64,000 nt of DNA from Exophiala sp. HKRS030 (taxonomy: Eukaryota; Ascomycota; Eurotiomycetes; Chaetothyriales; Herpotrichiellaceae). Location: the NCBI GenBank assembly GCA_023897205.1, contig JAHWDD010000005.1, positions 4,774,001 to 4,838,000 on the forward strand. The letters run 5' to 3'. Both the position numbers and the translations under genes were made by a program. Below, one piece after another: positions 35,341 through 46,932 of this stretch; the stretch's first letter is position 1, and each line of letters begins with the position of its first letter. The notes under the pieces are model-generated. The model was not told the DNA's origin, did no database searches, and was given only the letters and a program-made list of their open reading frames with translations.

Positions 35341-36939
35341 GCCATTGGGATGAGATTGGAACCCCGTCTCAGTGAGGGTTGTCTAGGTGTGTACCTGTGC
35401 TGTAGGAAGTTGTTCACCGCAGACCTGAGACTGGGGATTGTGACTGGATGTCATACGTAGGAAATGGAGGGATCAAGCTCGACCTATCCTTTTCGATATG
35501 CTCGAGTATGTATATTTCACAAAAACTACTGAGATTAGTCTGCAGCGGTAACACAGCATCATGCCCAAGTGGTGTAGGCCATTTGAGCACTCAAAATACC
35601 GTTGATACCCTTTGATCTAAACCGCGACATCAGAACGAACTTACCTCATCAAGGCATGTATAACAACTGTTCCGCAGTTGAAAACCCCAGATTGTGATGC
35701 CACAGCCATACGAGACGGGAGTGTAGCAAAACGAATTTCAAGCTGTGACAGGAAGAGGTCGAAGGTTGGCTACCCTAGAGCCGTCAAGGAGCTGAAATGG
35801 TATATTAAGCTTGGTGGGCTGAGCCAGAAGTCCCTCTCGACGACTCTCGTCCACGCTGTCATTGAGAAGCTTAAATTTCAACTGATGATTCGCCATCCGT
35901 CCGTCAGTCTCGATTGAAGCCAAATCTTTCAAGGTGAAAAAGGTGTGGGTTGCATTTTTCCATGGCCATGTTGACAACTTCTTTTGCGGTGTCGAGAACT
36001 TGATATTTGCTGCTGAGGATCGCGTCAAGTACTCAGATAATCAACATACCAAGCTATCTTGGACGAAAATCCTCTTCGATCAACGCAGAACAAAGAAGGT
36101 GAGCATCTGTCAAGTCATCGGCGAAGTTGTGGTTGGGAAAAGAGAGGCACAAAATTGGCGGACGGGCAGATCTCTTGTCACCCCCTGAGCGACCCAATCA
36201 GAGCCCGAAAGCGTCCTGTCGCTTATTCCTCGACGCACATAATCCGGGGGTGGGCAATCCTGTATCTCAGTCCCGGGCAACATATCCTGCCTTCGCTATC
36301 CCAAGACTCATCCCTCCATCACGTCGTTGGAAAAGGAGAAAAATTGAAAAAACCAAGATTCTAGTCACATCAGGGATAGACACAATGCAGGAGCGCCGTT
36401 CAGATGGATTTCTGTCGAATCGCAATGCCAAAAACCACATGAAACACCAAATGTAAGAACCTAGCGCCAGTATCACGCAGGGAGAATCTGTCAAATCCAA
36501 TCCTCGCTTCACGGATAGGACATTGCTGACAGCCTTGAGACTCTACATGGGATTTGATCATTCGATTTCGTTCTCCGAGTTGGATTTGTAGAGTCTATGC
36601 ATGGAGTATGTGTCTACCTACTCGGGAAGTCCAAGAGTACTACTGCTCTTCCGCCCAGTATGCTTATCTACATATAGCGTCCGTATTCCTCGAGGATTTT
36701 CCGACTATTCCATTCCATCCCCGATGACTTCGATACCCACGCTCCTTTGATTCTCTTATTGCACGCCGGTCGTGTACATTTCCATTCTTAACACAAACCC
36801 CTCCATTCCTTTGCTGCCCTGCAAGCACCATCTGTCTATCATTCACCTCCGACCACCTGGCAGGCCCTCAAGTTGCAATCGCTTGAACTTTTACCGAGAT
36901 TAAACCAAATCATATTTGCCGCTTATCAAGCCACCGACG
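35341..36939. other. 1.6-kb intergenic region
   Basis: No gene is supported. It separates the DUF3433 relic from the small secreted protein; the last 250 bases are the likely promoter and leader of the latter. Confidence 0.4.
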
Positions 36940-37613
36940 ATGCGTTTCCTGTTGATCTGCGTCCTTGCCACCATCTTCGCAGCAATGCCCACCTTCGCGC
37001 AGCGAGGTGGTGGTCGTGCCGGAGGTCGCCCGGGAGGCTTTCGGGGCAATGGTAACGCTCCCAACACTTTCGTCACGGTCGCTTCTGCCGCTCCCGCTGC
37101 ACCCGCGGCTACCCAGGGTACTGGAGCGGCAGGTGGAGGAAATGCCAACAATGCTCCGGCTGCTGGGGCGGAGCGGCGACTGTTCAAGCATCACTCATCC
37201 CTCCTTTTGGTATCACTGCCGGCATCAAAGCCACGGATGGAACTGCAAATTGCGTTGGAGACAACAAAATCAACATACCGTAAGTCGAGCTGTGGCAAAG
37301 AATGACTTGGACTCGTTTCTCACGAAGCACAGATGTGACTGCCCGCCGCCTTTGAACACTTTTGTCAGTGCCGTCAGCGACTCGGTCGCTCGTGGAGCTG
37401 CGTTTCCATCAGGTCAGTATTGTGTTCCGACATTTCGAGAAATCCCGACTAATTGCGCCAACAGGTAACTCTGCTGCAGCCCAGCTTGCGCGCCTGCAGA
37501 CTTGCATCGTCACCTTGCAGAACTTCCGTGGTGGACCTGGCAGCGGAGTCGGATGCCCGATAGTTAGCACAACTTGGAAGGGACTGCAAGCTCAGCTGCA
37601 GGCTGCAGCCTGA
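36940..37613 (+). CDS. Small secreted cysteine-containing protein, one frame break
   Basis: Three exons (36940-37279, 37333-37412, 37465-37613) with canonical GTAAGT and GTCAGT introns. Signal peptide MRFLLICVLATIFAAMPTFA, then a Gly/Arg/Asn-rich linker and a C-terminal domain with PPFGITAGIKATDGTANC, CDCPPPLNTFV, LARLQTCIVTLQNF and GCPIVSTTW. This pattern (a G-T-x-N-C segment, then C-x-C-P-P and GCPxVSTT) is shared by a widespread but uncharacterised family of secreted fungal proteins, with cysteines presumably in disulfides. As written the frame is lost at the G4 run 37165-37168; one extra G joins NNAPAAG to GGAATVQASLIPPFG and gives 189 aa. A possible effector or wall protein role is only a guess. 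Confidence 0.8.
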
Positions 37614-38868
37614 TGGCCCGAAGTCCATAGAAGTGAAAATGAACACCCAATTCGTGCTCTATCTCAACCACGTTTGACCGTGTATATCCTGACTTGTGTC
37701 GTAGAAGCTCTGTAGGCTGTAGTCATCCATTGGAGCAGCCTTGACTGTGTGATCGACGGTCAAGCGGCTAGACTGCGTTGGCAGGGAGTCCAGAAGGGAG
37801 GTGACTATGAAGTGAGCAAAGAAAAGGAGAGGTTAAAGCTTGGCTGTTGAAGCCAGTCGGCTGAAACGTGACTGTTTCAGAAGTCCCGCCATGGAAGCCT
37901 TGGTAGGTTCTGGTGGCTTCGCCTGGTCCCCATCTTCTCGGCCTGTTTCCAGTCTCGCTTATCTCATTCTGTTCTGTTGACCTAGATACGATGGGTTCAG
38001 GACCTACCATCTCGCCGCGAGGAGTTATTTGTGGATTGTGAGAGGGCTCAGGGTCTAAGGTTGGAAGCTCCAGCCTCAGACGTCTTTTTGTCACGTGATG
38101 ATACTATCACGTGACTACAGAGACATCGACGTTACGATGTTTGTCGAGAGAAACAGCTTCTCGTTCCAGGGTGCATAATCCGGCTGATCAGGGCTGCTGA
38201 CATGCGAGCAAGTCGATGCTCATGTGCTGCAATGCCTCAATCTCGTCAAGCAGCGTACAAATCCGGTCTGCCACTGTTGCGAAGATTAAGCATTTCTAAG
38301 AACGAGGATCCGTAGGCTTAACACCTCTTCAGGTGGCGCTACGTCGTCTGTCACCTGCACATCGTTCACTCGGGCTAGAAACATCACATCCGTTCTGAAC
38401 TCTAAACATGAATTCGATCAACATTGTCTGGTCGGCTAGGTTATGAGACTCTTGCATACAGCTGAAGCCAAGCAATGTGGCGGACGCCGACAGAGCGCAG
38501 GGCTGGATGTCGAAACGACGTCGATCTGAAGGGACAAGGGTAGCACCCAAGATGCACCATTTCACCTGAACGGCGGTCATGACTCGTTCTTCTTACGAGG
38601 TATTGTTGCTTGAGCTATGTCGCTATGCAGGGTATCTCAGCATCCTAGCACCTGGCCACACCAGTTCTGTTCATAGAACGCAAAATCAGCCTTAGTTCCC
38701 AAACTGAACTGAAACGACTTTCCCTCACAATGAGGGGTCCGGACAAGAGAAAGACTCTGGATCGTCTTTCGTACAGAGCAGGATAGCCGTGTCGAAGCTC
38801 TAAATACACCATGCCTACCTCTTTCCCAGAAAACAGGAATTTTTGCTGTGTCATTCTTGTCTCTCAAA
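37614..38868. promoter_or_regulatory. Intergenic region upstream of the esterase-like gene
   Basis: It contains a pair of TCACGTGA palindromes at 38091 and 38107, about 755-780 bases before the next ATG. No gene is supported. Confidence 0.4.
38091..38114. promoter_or_regulatory. Paired TCACGTGA palindromes
   Basis: Two identical 8-bp palindromes (38091-38098 and 38107-38114) lie 16 bp apart centre to centre. CACGTG is bound by fungal bHLH regulators and Cbf1-type factors; the pairing suggests a genuine site. Confidence 0.45.
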
Positions 38869-40398
38869 ATGCCCACTAGCATAGATGTCAATGGTGCCAA
38901 GTATAGCAATCATGGTCTTGTCGGGTACGGCTTCATACCATCCACGGCATTAGACAAGTATGGCGATACTCTCGGAGGCATCGGCAGTTCCGTTGCTATC
39001 GAGCAAAGCTCGTGGAAGAGAAATGAAGACGGAACTTATGCGGGAATAGCCCGGTGCCTACCAGATCGCGGGTGGTAAGAATTTACATGGATTCATTCGC
39101 CCATCGCATTACTGAGTCCAGGTGATTAGGAACAGAGAGGGCACACTTAACTTTCAGAACCATGTTCACAAAATAGGGCTGAAATTGACGTTAAAGCCCT
39201 CTGCTTCGACAGAACATCCATCGGATCAGAATCTCGAGCTGACATACCTCGACACTGTCCTTTTCACCGATCCACAAGGTGCACCGACGACAGGCATCGA
39301 TGCAGATGCGCAAGGCCCATATCTATCTTTTGCAGGCTTCCCTGACCTCCCAGCAGCGCACTATGATGGTAACGGCTTTGGTGGAGCTGGACCCGGCGGT
39401 CACCGTGTGGCAATCGACAGCGAAGGTATAGTCCTAGGTCCTGATGGAACATTCTGGGTCAGTGATGAATATGGCCCTTACATCTATCAATTCTCGCGTG
39501 AGGGCAAGATGCTTCGAGCCATCCAGCCTCCCGAAGCCTATATTCCACGTCGAAACGGCGGCCCAAGCTTCTCGTCTGCTTCTGCTCCTATTCACAGCCA
39601 ACAATCCCCAACCGACCCCGAGGACCCTGTAACTGGCCGCAACAACAATCAGGGGTTCGAAGGTCTTGCCCTGTCAGCTGATGGAACGGAATTATATGCC
39701 TCCTGCAATCCGCCTTGATGCAGGAAGGTGGAAAGAGGAAAAAGACTCGAAGGCATGCTCGTCTGATTGTCTACGACATATCCCGCCCAGACACAGTCAG
39801 GTATGTGAGAGAGCATGTGGTGGCGCTCCCGCTGTACAACGACGGAAGTGGGCCAAAAGCCACGGGAAATTCAGACATTCTACACGTTGGAGGAAATCAA
39901 TTCCTAATCCTTGCACGAGACGGGGATGCTGGCCGTGGAGCACAGAAGACTCGATCTGTGTATCGACAGGTGGATGTCTTCGACATCAGTACTGCCACAG
40001 ACATCAAGTCCGAACACAATGATTCTGCCACGGGCGCGATTGCAACTCCGCAAGGCGAACTGCTCGCTGGAATTGTGCCCGCACAGTACTTCTCATTCCT
40101 GGATATCAACGACAATTCAGAGCTCGCGAAATTCAAGCTGCACAACGGTGGGAACCAGGACCCGGGTCTCCTGAATGAGAAATGGGAATCTTTGGCAACA
40201 GTTCCAGTGAATAATGTGGATCTCGGTAGCGGCGAGGATGGTGACGGAGGTAACGAGGTATTCCTCTTCTGTTTCAGCGACAATGACTTTGTCACTTCGC
40301 AGGGAAGAATGAATTTCGGTGATTTCCACTTTGCCGATTCTTCAGGGTTCGAAATCGATAGTCAGGTTCTTGTCTTTCGCCTGACACTTCCGCAATGA
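38869..40398 (+). CDS. Esterase-like-of-phytase family protein, one frame break
   Basis: Two exons (38869-39074, 39130-40398); the intron has a GTAAGA donor and uses the TAG at 39129, so DRGW joins NREGTLNFQNHVHK. The protein matches the beta-propeller esterase-like domain once named in bacterial phytases: LVGYGFIPSTALDKYGDTLGGIGSS, quoted by its ends GYGFIPS and GGIGSS, then GPDGTFWVSDEYGPYIYQF, NNQGFEGLALSADGTELY and DAGRGAQKTRSVYRQVDVFD. As written the frame stops at 39716-39718 (CNPP); one extra C at 39699-39700 gives LYALLQSALMQEGGKRKKTR, the canonical family sequence, and a 491-residue protein ending at 40398. Unlike most relatives I see no signal peptide after the ATG at 38869; an unrecognised upstream exon could supply one. 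Substrate unknown. Confidence 0.88.
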
Positions 40399-42150
40399 TT
40401 TCGGGAATCGGGCTTCGCGTAGAATGAATGATTGATCAGGCTGAATCGGCGGAAGTTCCCCTGAATGGTCCAGTATTACTGCTGCTCATTGCACCATACC
40501 TTGTCCTACGTTCGTGCGCGGGTGATAAATCTCTTTGAGAAACTAATGACATTATTCTGATGTCTTGCATTTACGAGCCACACCATAGAATCAGTAACTA
40601 GGCTGCCGACTCCTGCAGATGTGCACTAGGTGGTCCATGTTAACCTTTTGCCTTCATGATGGACACGAGAGGTGTTCTGAGATTCACCTGATGAGCTTAA
40701 GGGCCAGAACTCGGAGACCATCTACGTTTTGCGACACTCGACAAAGTCAAATTCAACAGTGCTTTCGTTAGTGCTTCGATTGCTGCAGCCTGCGCTGTGT
40801 CAAGCCTGAGGAGCCCAATGGTGGAGAAGGGTTTTGGTCTAAGCCCACAGACTCGATGGCTCGGGCCATCCCAGTCATTCTGGGTACATAAGTACATCGG
40901 CATGATGCTTGTGCTTAAACAATGGCGCCTTTGAGTAAAACGGTGCGTATTCACTTGATCCCCTCCTTGTCACCACATAAACTCGGAACAGCAACAGAGA
41001 CTCATTGATACATCATTAGAACGACATTACCAAATACTATAGCAGCTTGCGTGGAGAGAACAACCGCCGTTTGGCATCGGTACGGGCCATTGTCTGCTTG
41101 ATGTTCACTCCATCTAACGAGAAACTCGTTGCTCATTGCTCTCCCTGAACATTGAGGCTGCAGTGCCAAGATCGGCTGGGCTGTCATCGTGAGGTCGAGG
41201 CAGAGACTAAACAAACAACCTGTACTCCGAAGTCTGCCATTTGCTGTTGATGCTTCTTGGCGCACCTATCCGCTTTCTTCTTCGTGGTTCAGCCCTACGA
41301 CTTTGTCGACCGTGCATCAGAGATACATTTCAGATGTTCGACTATCCCTAAAGAATTGCGCGAAATATCAACAATGTTCGTCCGTGTCACATTCCAGAGA
41401 TAGTAGCGTTCGAAGCCACCGCTTGGCATTTGTCAGGGAGCTCTGCATTGTCGTCGGACCGCTTTCCAGGACAGAAACGCCATCGATTCTTGTGGCATGG
41501 AACACGAGCGACGTTTCTGATGTCGCTATTGATTCTGCCTACCCCGCCATCATTCTCGTCAAAGCTAAGCACATTTGACCAATGGAATACCGCCCGTTGA
41601 ATGTCGTTGTTGGCCATGAGTTAGCCTCGTGTTTCACACCATATGCCGTTGAGGTGGGCACCATCTAACGACTCGAAGCATCTGTCTTGCACGGACGCCC
41701 TCGCTCCTGCTGAACAACTGCTGAACGAGTGGCGTCTCCTTTCAAGGTCTTTTGCCTTCTTTCACTCGGTGATTCGGGTACGTGTCATACTATGTTACTG
41801 AGGAATGAAACAAATGTCCGCCACGGCTGAGATGCCAAGGCTTCACGGCAACATGTGATGGACTACCATTGATCGGTTGCACATATTCGAACCCTATGCG
41901 GCAGACTTGGACCCCTTTGAGGCAACGAACCTGCACGCGCTTGAGCATGTTTGGCAATATTGGCCAACAAAAGGAATGGCGGTCAGGTCTGGACGTCTGT
42001 TCTCAAAGCCGGATGCAAACAAGATGGTTGCAACCATGACTATGGCCTACTAGCATGGCCTCGACCTGCCATTCTCCTGCCTTGCATTCCTTGACAAAGG
42101 AAGGTGGCAATTGCCCGTATTAGCAGACCGCTAAGTACCAAGCAGTGACG
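40399..42150. other. 1.75-kb intergenic region
   Basis: No supportable gene. ORFs of about 75-130 codons exist on both strands but start without ATG or lack recognisable content. Confidence 0.4.
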
Positions 42151-42651
42151 ATGCCGAAAGATGCACATATCATTTGTCAATCAACAAGGTACGTCCTACC
42201 ACTTCCACTTAACCTAGGGACCCATGTTTTGCAGAGCATGATGGCGTTGCTTGCTCCAAGGATAGCTGGTCCCAATATCTTTCTAGCCGTCAGATTTGAC
42301 GATCAAGGGTATCCACACTTCATGAGGAACCCCGATGACCACTGTGCTTCAGCCGGGTTTCCTACCATATACGAGACAATCATCGTATTCCACAATCATA
42401 CAGTGAGAGGCGTTGCTGAACTACTATCGAAAAGAGCAATTCAAGAGCTCCATTATAACGACAAGTTAACCATAACATCCAGAGCAGGTGCTTGTCTCCC
42501 GTCACACCATCTCCTCCGCCTTAGCGCTATGCCTGGATTCATATCTACACCAATTTACTTCAGCCTGATCGAAACGACTGCGTTGTTTACAGCCAGCCTC
42601 CTGTGGATCTTTTCTGCGAGAGAAGTTATACACGGGACATCAGACACATGA
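42151..42651 (+). CDS. Doubtful ORF, hypothetical protein
   Basis: An ATG-initiated open frame of 166 codons. Visible content includes NIFLAVRFDDQGYPHF and a hydrophobic C-terminal stretch (YFSLIETTALFTASLLWIF) that could be a membrane segment. I recognise no family. Nothing but length supports it; it could equally be chance, and it may be one exon of an unrecognised gene. Confidence 0.2.
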   Translation: MPKDAHIICQSTRYVLPLPLNLGTHVLQSMMALLAPRIAGPNIFLAVRFDDQGYPHFMRNPDDHCASAGFPTIYETIIVFHNHTVRGVAELLSKRAIQELHYNDKLTITSRAGACLPSHHLLRLSAMPGFISTPIYFSLIETTALFTASLLWIFSAREVIHGTSDT

Positions 42652-43157
42652 CCCTCCTTGATCGACGCAAGGACGCCGTCTTGAACAGAGTTTACACAAT
42701 GCCTCGGACTTTCCAACCAACGAGCATCCTGATATCCTTTACTGGGAGATGTTTGGACTCATCACACCCTGGCATCCTGTGAAATTTGGTGGAGCTGAAA
42801 AGACGACTAAGGAGCTGTAAGACTTTGGAGGGGAGGGCATAGCATTTTTGAGAAGCATGCCCTGTACTTTTGATGCCTTTCTTGTCCATGAACACATGCT
42901 AGCGGTCAGCAAAATTGTGGCCGGACTGTGGACTCAACATCTATTTAAGTCTCGATCGCCTTCGTTGGACAACAATAACTTGCACATTGTCGCCTGACTC
43001 TATCTGCCTTACCAACACAAGAATCTTGTCCCTCTTCACCGTATCATCGTCCATCGTGGAATTCAATCAGCACATCGATTGGTGTGGTACTCCAACAAAA
43101 CTATCCACCAAAGAACAATATCTTCCAGCAGGCTTCCGAGTACTCACTGCCGCAGAA
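42652..43157. promoter_or_regulatory. Region upstream of the metalloprotease
   Basis: It probably holds the promoter and leader. The metalloprotease frame is open upstream of its ATG (from 42915) but without another ATG. Confidence 0.3.
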
Positions 43158-43928
43158 ATGTCCACCCAAGTCGTCGTGCAACCAACGTCTAGCTCAGCCC
43201 AGAAGACTGAAGTCCTCGACTCCGCTGAGACAAAATTGAAGACTCTGAGCGCTGAAGACCTCAAGCATCCTCCAAAAGAGACAAAAGCAGAACCCGCGGG
43301 ACCGACAGGGCCTGCATATAGTTGCATCACCCAAAGAGGAGACCCCATTTCAACCGCTTCGATTGTAGTCGGTCTTTTCACGTCCATTCCGCGCTGGAAA
43401 CTAGGCTCAGTCATCAATTTTGCTACCTCTGCCGATGGGTACCCGACACCAGCAGATGCTGTCTATGCAGCGAACCAGCTAATTGCTGCGGCCGATGAAT
43501 GGAACAGTTATAAAATCGGCGTCAGATTCAATTGGGTGGCGAACGTGGACGACGCTGCATTCGTACTGGCTTATGGAGGAGAACAAGACACAGTGCTAGC
43601 CAGTGCGTTCTTCCCAAACGCAAAGCCACTAAACACACTTTTGGTGTACAAGTATGGCTTCGACAAGAATGTCCAGGACGGCGGCTGGACCAACTATTCT
43701 ATTCTGAAGAACGTTTTCTTGCATGAATTGGGCCATGTTCTCGGTCTGAGACACGAATTCGCGATGGATGCCAATAGATACGAAGGCGGCGCCTTCCGCC
43801 TGGGACAGACGAACGAATTGTCTGTCATGAGCTACAATTTCCCGCCAAAGATTCAGGACACCGATATCGTGGATACACGTGCATTCTACAAATTGCCACT
43901 GTTCGAGTACTTTTCCCCAGACAACTGA
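43158..43928 (+). CDS. Metzincin-type zinc metalloprotease
   Basis: A single exon of 256 aa from ATG 43158. The zinc site HELGHVLGLRHE (189-200) has the full metzincin pattern HExxHxxGxxHE, with the Glu after the third His as in astacins, and LSVMSYNF downstream is a fitting Met-turn. The segment WKLGSVINFATSADGYP before it is the usual start of the catalytic domain. An N-terminal 60 residues rich in Lys/Glu/Ser has no signal peptide, so the enzyme would be cytosolic or non-classically exported unless an upstream exon exists; the frame remains open before the ATG. Small stand-alone proteases of this kind occur in filamentous fungi and their substrates are unknown. Protease activity is well supported, location is not. 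Confidence 0.85.
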   Translation: MSTQVVVQPTSSSAQKTEVLDSAETKLKTLSAEDLKHPPKETKAEPAGPTGPAYSCITQRGDPISTASIVVGLFTSIPRWKLGSVINFATSADGYPTPADAVYAANQLIAAADEWNSYKIGVRFNWVANVDDAAFVLAYGGEQDTVLASAFFPNAKPLNTLLVYKYGFDKNVQDGGWTNYSILKNVFLHELGHVLGLRHEFAMDANRYEGGAFRLGQTNELSVMSYNFPPKIQDTDIVDTRAFYKLPLFEYFSPDN

Positions 43929-44841
43929 GCTTAACCGCAGGGCTTGGCACAGCATCCATTCTTTTTGTCACCCCTGTCACAAGGGTTCTTGTCTTGTGGA
44001 AGTGCATGAGGAGAGAATGGGGACGAAAACGTTAGGATGTCGCTCATTTAATCAATCAATACTTCAGATAACAGAAGAAACATTGCTCATCGATCACTCT
44101 CTGCGTTTCTCGACCCGTTCGTAGAGTGCTGGGAAGCCACTTGCTGCGTGAATGCTGTTCGTGATCCACCTTTCAACTCAGCTCCTTGATGCATATATCC
44201 CACCCAATCATAAGACAACGTACACGATGTGGAATTCGAAAGAACATCTCGCTTCTGAGCCCGGAACAAGGTGCCAGGGATTGCCACTAACCAAGGAGGG
44301 ACGAAAGCCTGAAACCAAAGGGAAATAGGTTTTGACCCCTGTCCTCAGTAACCAAAATTCCCGCAAAGGCCTCATTTATCCTGACCTGGTCGACACAAAA
44401 ATACTCTCTTATAAGAAGGCATGCAGGTCATGGTTCATGTATTGTCATGACAACTGCCTGAGGTCGTATATTGTTAAAATAGATGCTTTCGTGGAGACAT
44501 ATATGGTAAAGATACGATATGGAGACCGGTCTCATAGGACACAAGTGCCAGTAGAGAAGGTGGCGAGAAGGACTGGATATCTTCCCTCTCGGTAAGACCG
44601 AGAACCGGCGCTGGTCGAATACTTTCCCAAAGTGAACCTTGATTCCTTGCTGCGCCGTGGGTTTATCGAACTATCGTCAGGTATCGTCCGTGCCAGTTAC
44701 TGGATTGGGCAGCTGATGGGATGCGTAGGTCCTGTTCAGTCTGGAGGTGTTGGGTGTCTATGCTTCGAAAGCACAGGCGTGCGTACCTAGGGAGCATTAA
44801 CGTTCAGGAACTGTCGAGGTGTGGCAGATAGTCATCAGCTG
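43929..44841. other. Convergent intergenic region
   Basis: It lies between the 3' ends of the metalloprotease and HET genes. No gene or clear repeat is supported. Confidence 0.45.
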
Positions 44842-46932
44842 TCAGTATCTGAACGAAAAAGTGTTGATGACAAGTCCCTTTGAATGCTCTGACTCGACCA
44901 GCCCTTCGTAGAGCTCACGAATGCGGGCCTTGTGTAGTTCAGGACTCGCGTTTTCAGTGACAAAGTCCGGCAGTAGTCCTATAGGCACTCTGTTGATCTT
45001 GTCCACGAGAACCAAGTCTTTCCAACAACGGTCCCCGGCGACGGGGTGCCGTCCTACACTGTACATGTGCTGGACGGTGGTGCGGTCATGGGTACGGGCA
45101 TGTCGCGCAAGGAGACCGAGAACAGCGGTGTGTTTGTATCGTACTGCAACAGGTACGAAGTATCGACGGACCCAGCTCGCTGCTGAAAGCCCGATGTGGC
45201 AGCCCACCATGGCTGCGAGAAGGAGCATGGTTTGCAGCAGCGGCGTTGACAAGTCATATTGCATCTCGTCTTTGAAGGCCTTCCAGTCAGAAGCTTGAGC
45301 CTCGTCATTGTGAATCTTGTGCAGGCCGCAGCACATGTGGTCCAGAATCTTCCTTGCTTGTTGTAGAAGTGGCACTTCCTCTTGCTCCGCCATTGCCTCG
45401 GGACGAAGGTCTTCGTAGCAGTGAGAAAGGAGGTCGTAATATGGATCCTCTTCGTATTCTTGATAGGGCCCAACCAGCATCGCTGTTTCATCTCCCTTCC
45501 TATATGATCGAACGACCGGCCGGTAGAAAGACTCGGGAGATTTGGGAAACCTGCCAGACGAGGTGGCATCGACAATTTCGAGTCGCCATTCCTCACGTGG
45601 GAAGCTTCCGTATCTTGAAAGTTCTCCACCATTATGAGATATGCGCCACGCCATCTCGGAGAATTCCAGTGCCTCTTCGAGTACCTTGAGTACAATGCCC
45701 GTATCTGCGTGCGCGAGGTCAAGCACGGCCACTTGGGTTGTTAGATGGACATGGTCCATTGGCGACTTTGTGTCTTCAGGCAGTGATTCCCCCATGAGTT
45801 TCAAGAAATCTCCGAGATTTGCAGGCCCTGGTTGTACCGGACTGGGGTCCCAAGCTGTCTTGCCTTGGCTGCCGACAGCGGTTGGGTCTGTCATGGATTG
45901 TGTAAACCTTGGAGCAAAGGCATGACCAGATTGAAGGGCTTGATCATAGAAATCTCTAAAAATGACATTGAATGATAACTGTTTGGCCATAGCCGGAGGA
46001 TGATACCAGGTAAATTGTGGCATAGTGGCTAAGACATAGTCGCGAGATTTGCTAGCAACACGGTTGGACATAACGTACAAGCTCCTGAAGCCTGTGGTGA
46101 ACATATCGTCTGCCTCTTTGGGCGGGGACGGCTCTCTCCTCACGACAGAACCACCGCAGACATATGCTTTGACGAATTCACTGACCTGTTGGAGGCCTGA
46201 AAAGGAGATTGCAAGATAGAAAAGAGAGTTGAGAAGTATATCCAGGTCGGTTTGATTGCGGTATATCTGCCGTGAAGGGCCTGTGCTATCCTTCGGCTGG
46301 TCTAAGGCAATTAGCATTGCACTGCCTGTCAAGAGGTATCGTCCACATACTCTCTCCGTGTATGACAAACTCTAGGGTGTTGGATAGTAGACACTCCTGT
46401 AGGGTCCACAGTCGCTGCAGATATGACTCACGGCGTATGTGGAAGGAATGGTGTTTGTTGTTGTGCTGGATTAACTTTGTCGAGAAATCGATCCAGTCTA
46501 GAGAGTCATGGACAGTAACGGCGCAACACTGATATATGCCATCGCTCTCACGAACACAAATCGTTCGGCTGGCATGACGGAAGATTGACGGGATGGAGGC
46601 GACAGCCCCGACAACCTGTGATTCATTTCTCTGATTCATTGTCAGTATGTCCATCCAGAATGGAGTACTGCCGACGAGGCGAGGCAGAGATTTCTGGACG
46701 AAGTCGATCTTTGATGGACTTGCGAGGATCTTGTCATCGATCATCGGCGCGGATGACCACTCCGCCAATCCCAGACGTGGGAAATAGCAATATATACTAG
46801 GTCTGTTGTGTGTGCTTTGAGAAAGACCAGCCGTTCATTCTCAAAACGGGCGAAGGTGATAAGAGGCCCTGTCGTAGAGGACTTGCCCTGGGCTCCTGGA
46901 GCGTGCTTGTGCGAGACTGGGTCGGGGCTCAT
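44842..46932 (-). CDS. HET-domain (heterokaryon incompatibility) protein, one frame break
   Basis: HET-domain proteins trigger programmed cell death when genetically different hyphae fuse. From ATG 46932 (an ATG at 47106 in frame is an alternative) the domain reads PLITFARFENERLVFL, VYIAISHVWG, FWMDILTMNQRNESQ, SIPSIFRHASRTICV and LQRLWTLQECLLSNTLEFV: the three HET blocks with the invariant W-x-D and L-W-T-x-Q-E motifs. At CCC 46770-46772 one base is missing on the strand as written; one extra G changes HVWDWRSG into HVWGLAEWSS, which is the expected form. A 49-nt intron (46350-46302; GTATGT donor, GCTAAT branch, TTAG acceptor) then joins VIHGEN to QPKDSTG. The 680-residue protein continues to 44842 with a long uncharacterised C-terminal region, as is common. 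Partner gene unknown. Confidence 0.88.

Noticed and set aside
35678..36456. Several ORFs of 80-110 codons
   Set aside because: They overlap each other in different frames, start mostly without ATG and show no recognisable content.
40897..41617. Possible gene on either strand near 41.0-41.6 kb
   Set aside because: Opposing ORFs of 80-130 codons have no motif, no convincing introns and no ATG-defined start.
46302..46350. A tenth one-base error in the HET gene
   Set aside because: The frame change here is explained by a 49-nt intron with GTATGT donor, GCTAAT branch motif and TTAG acceptor.
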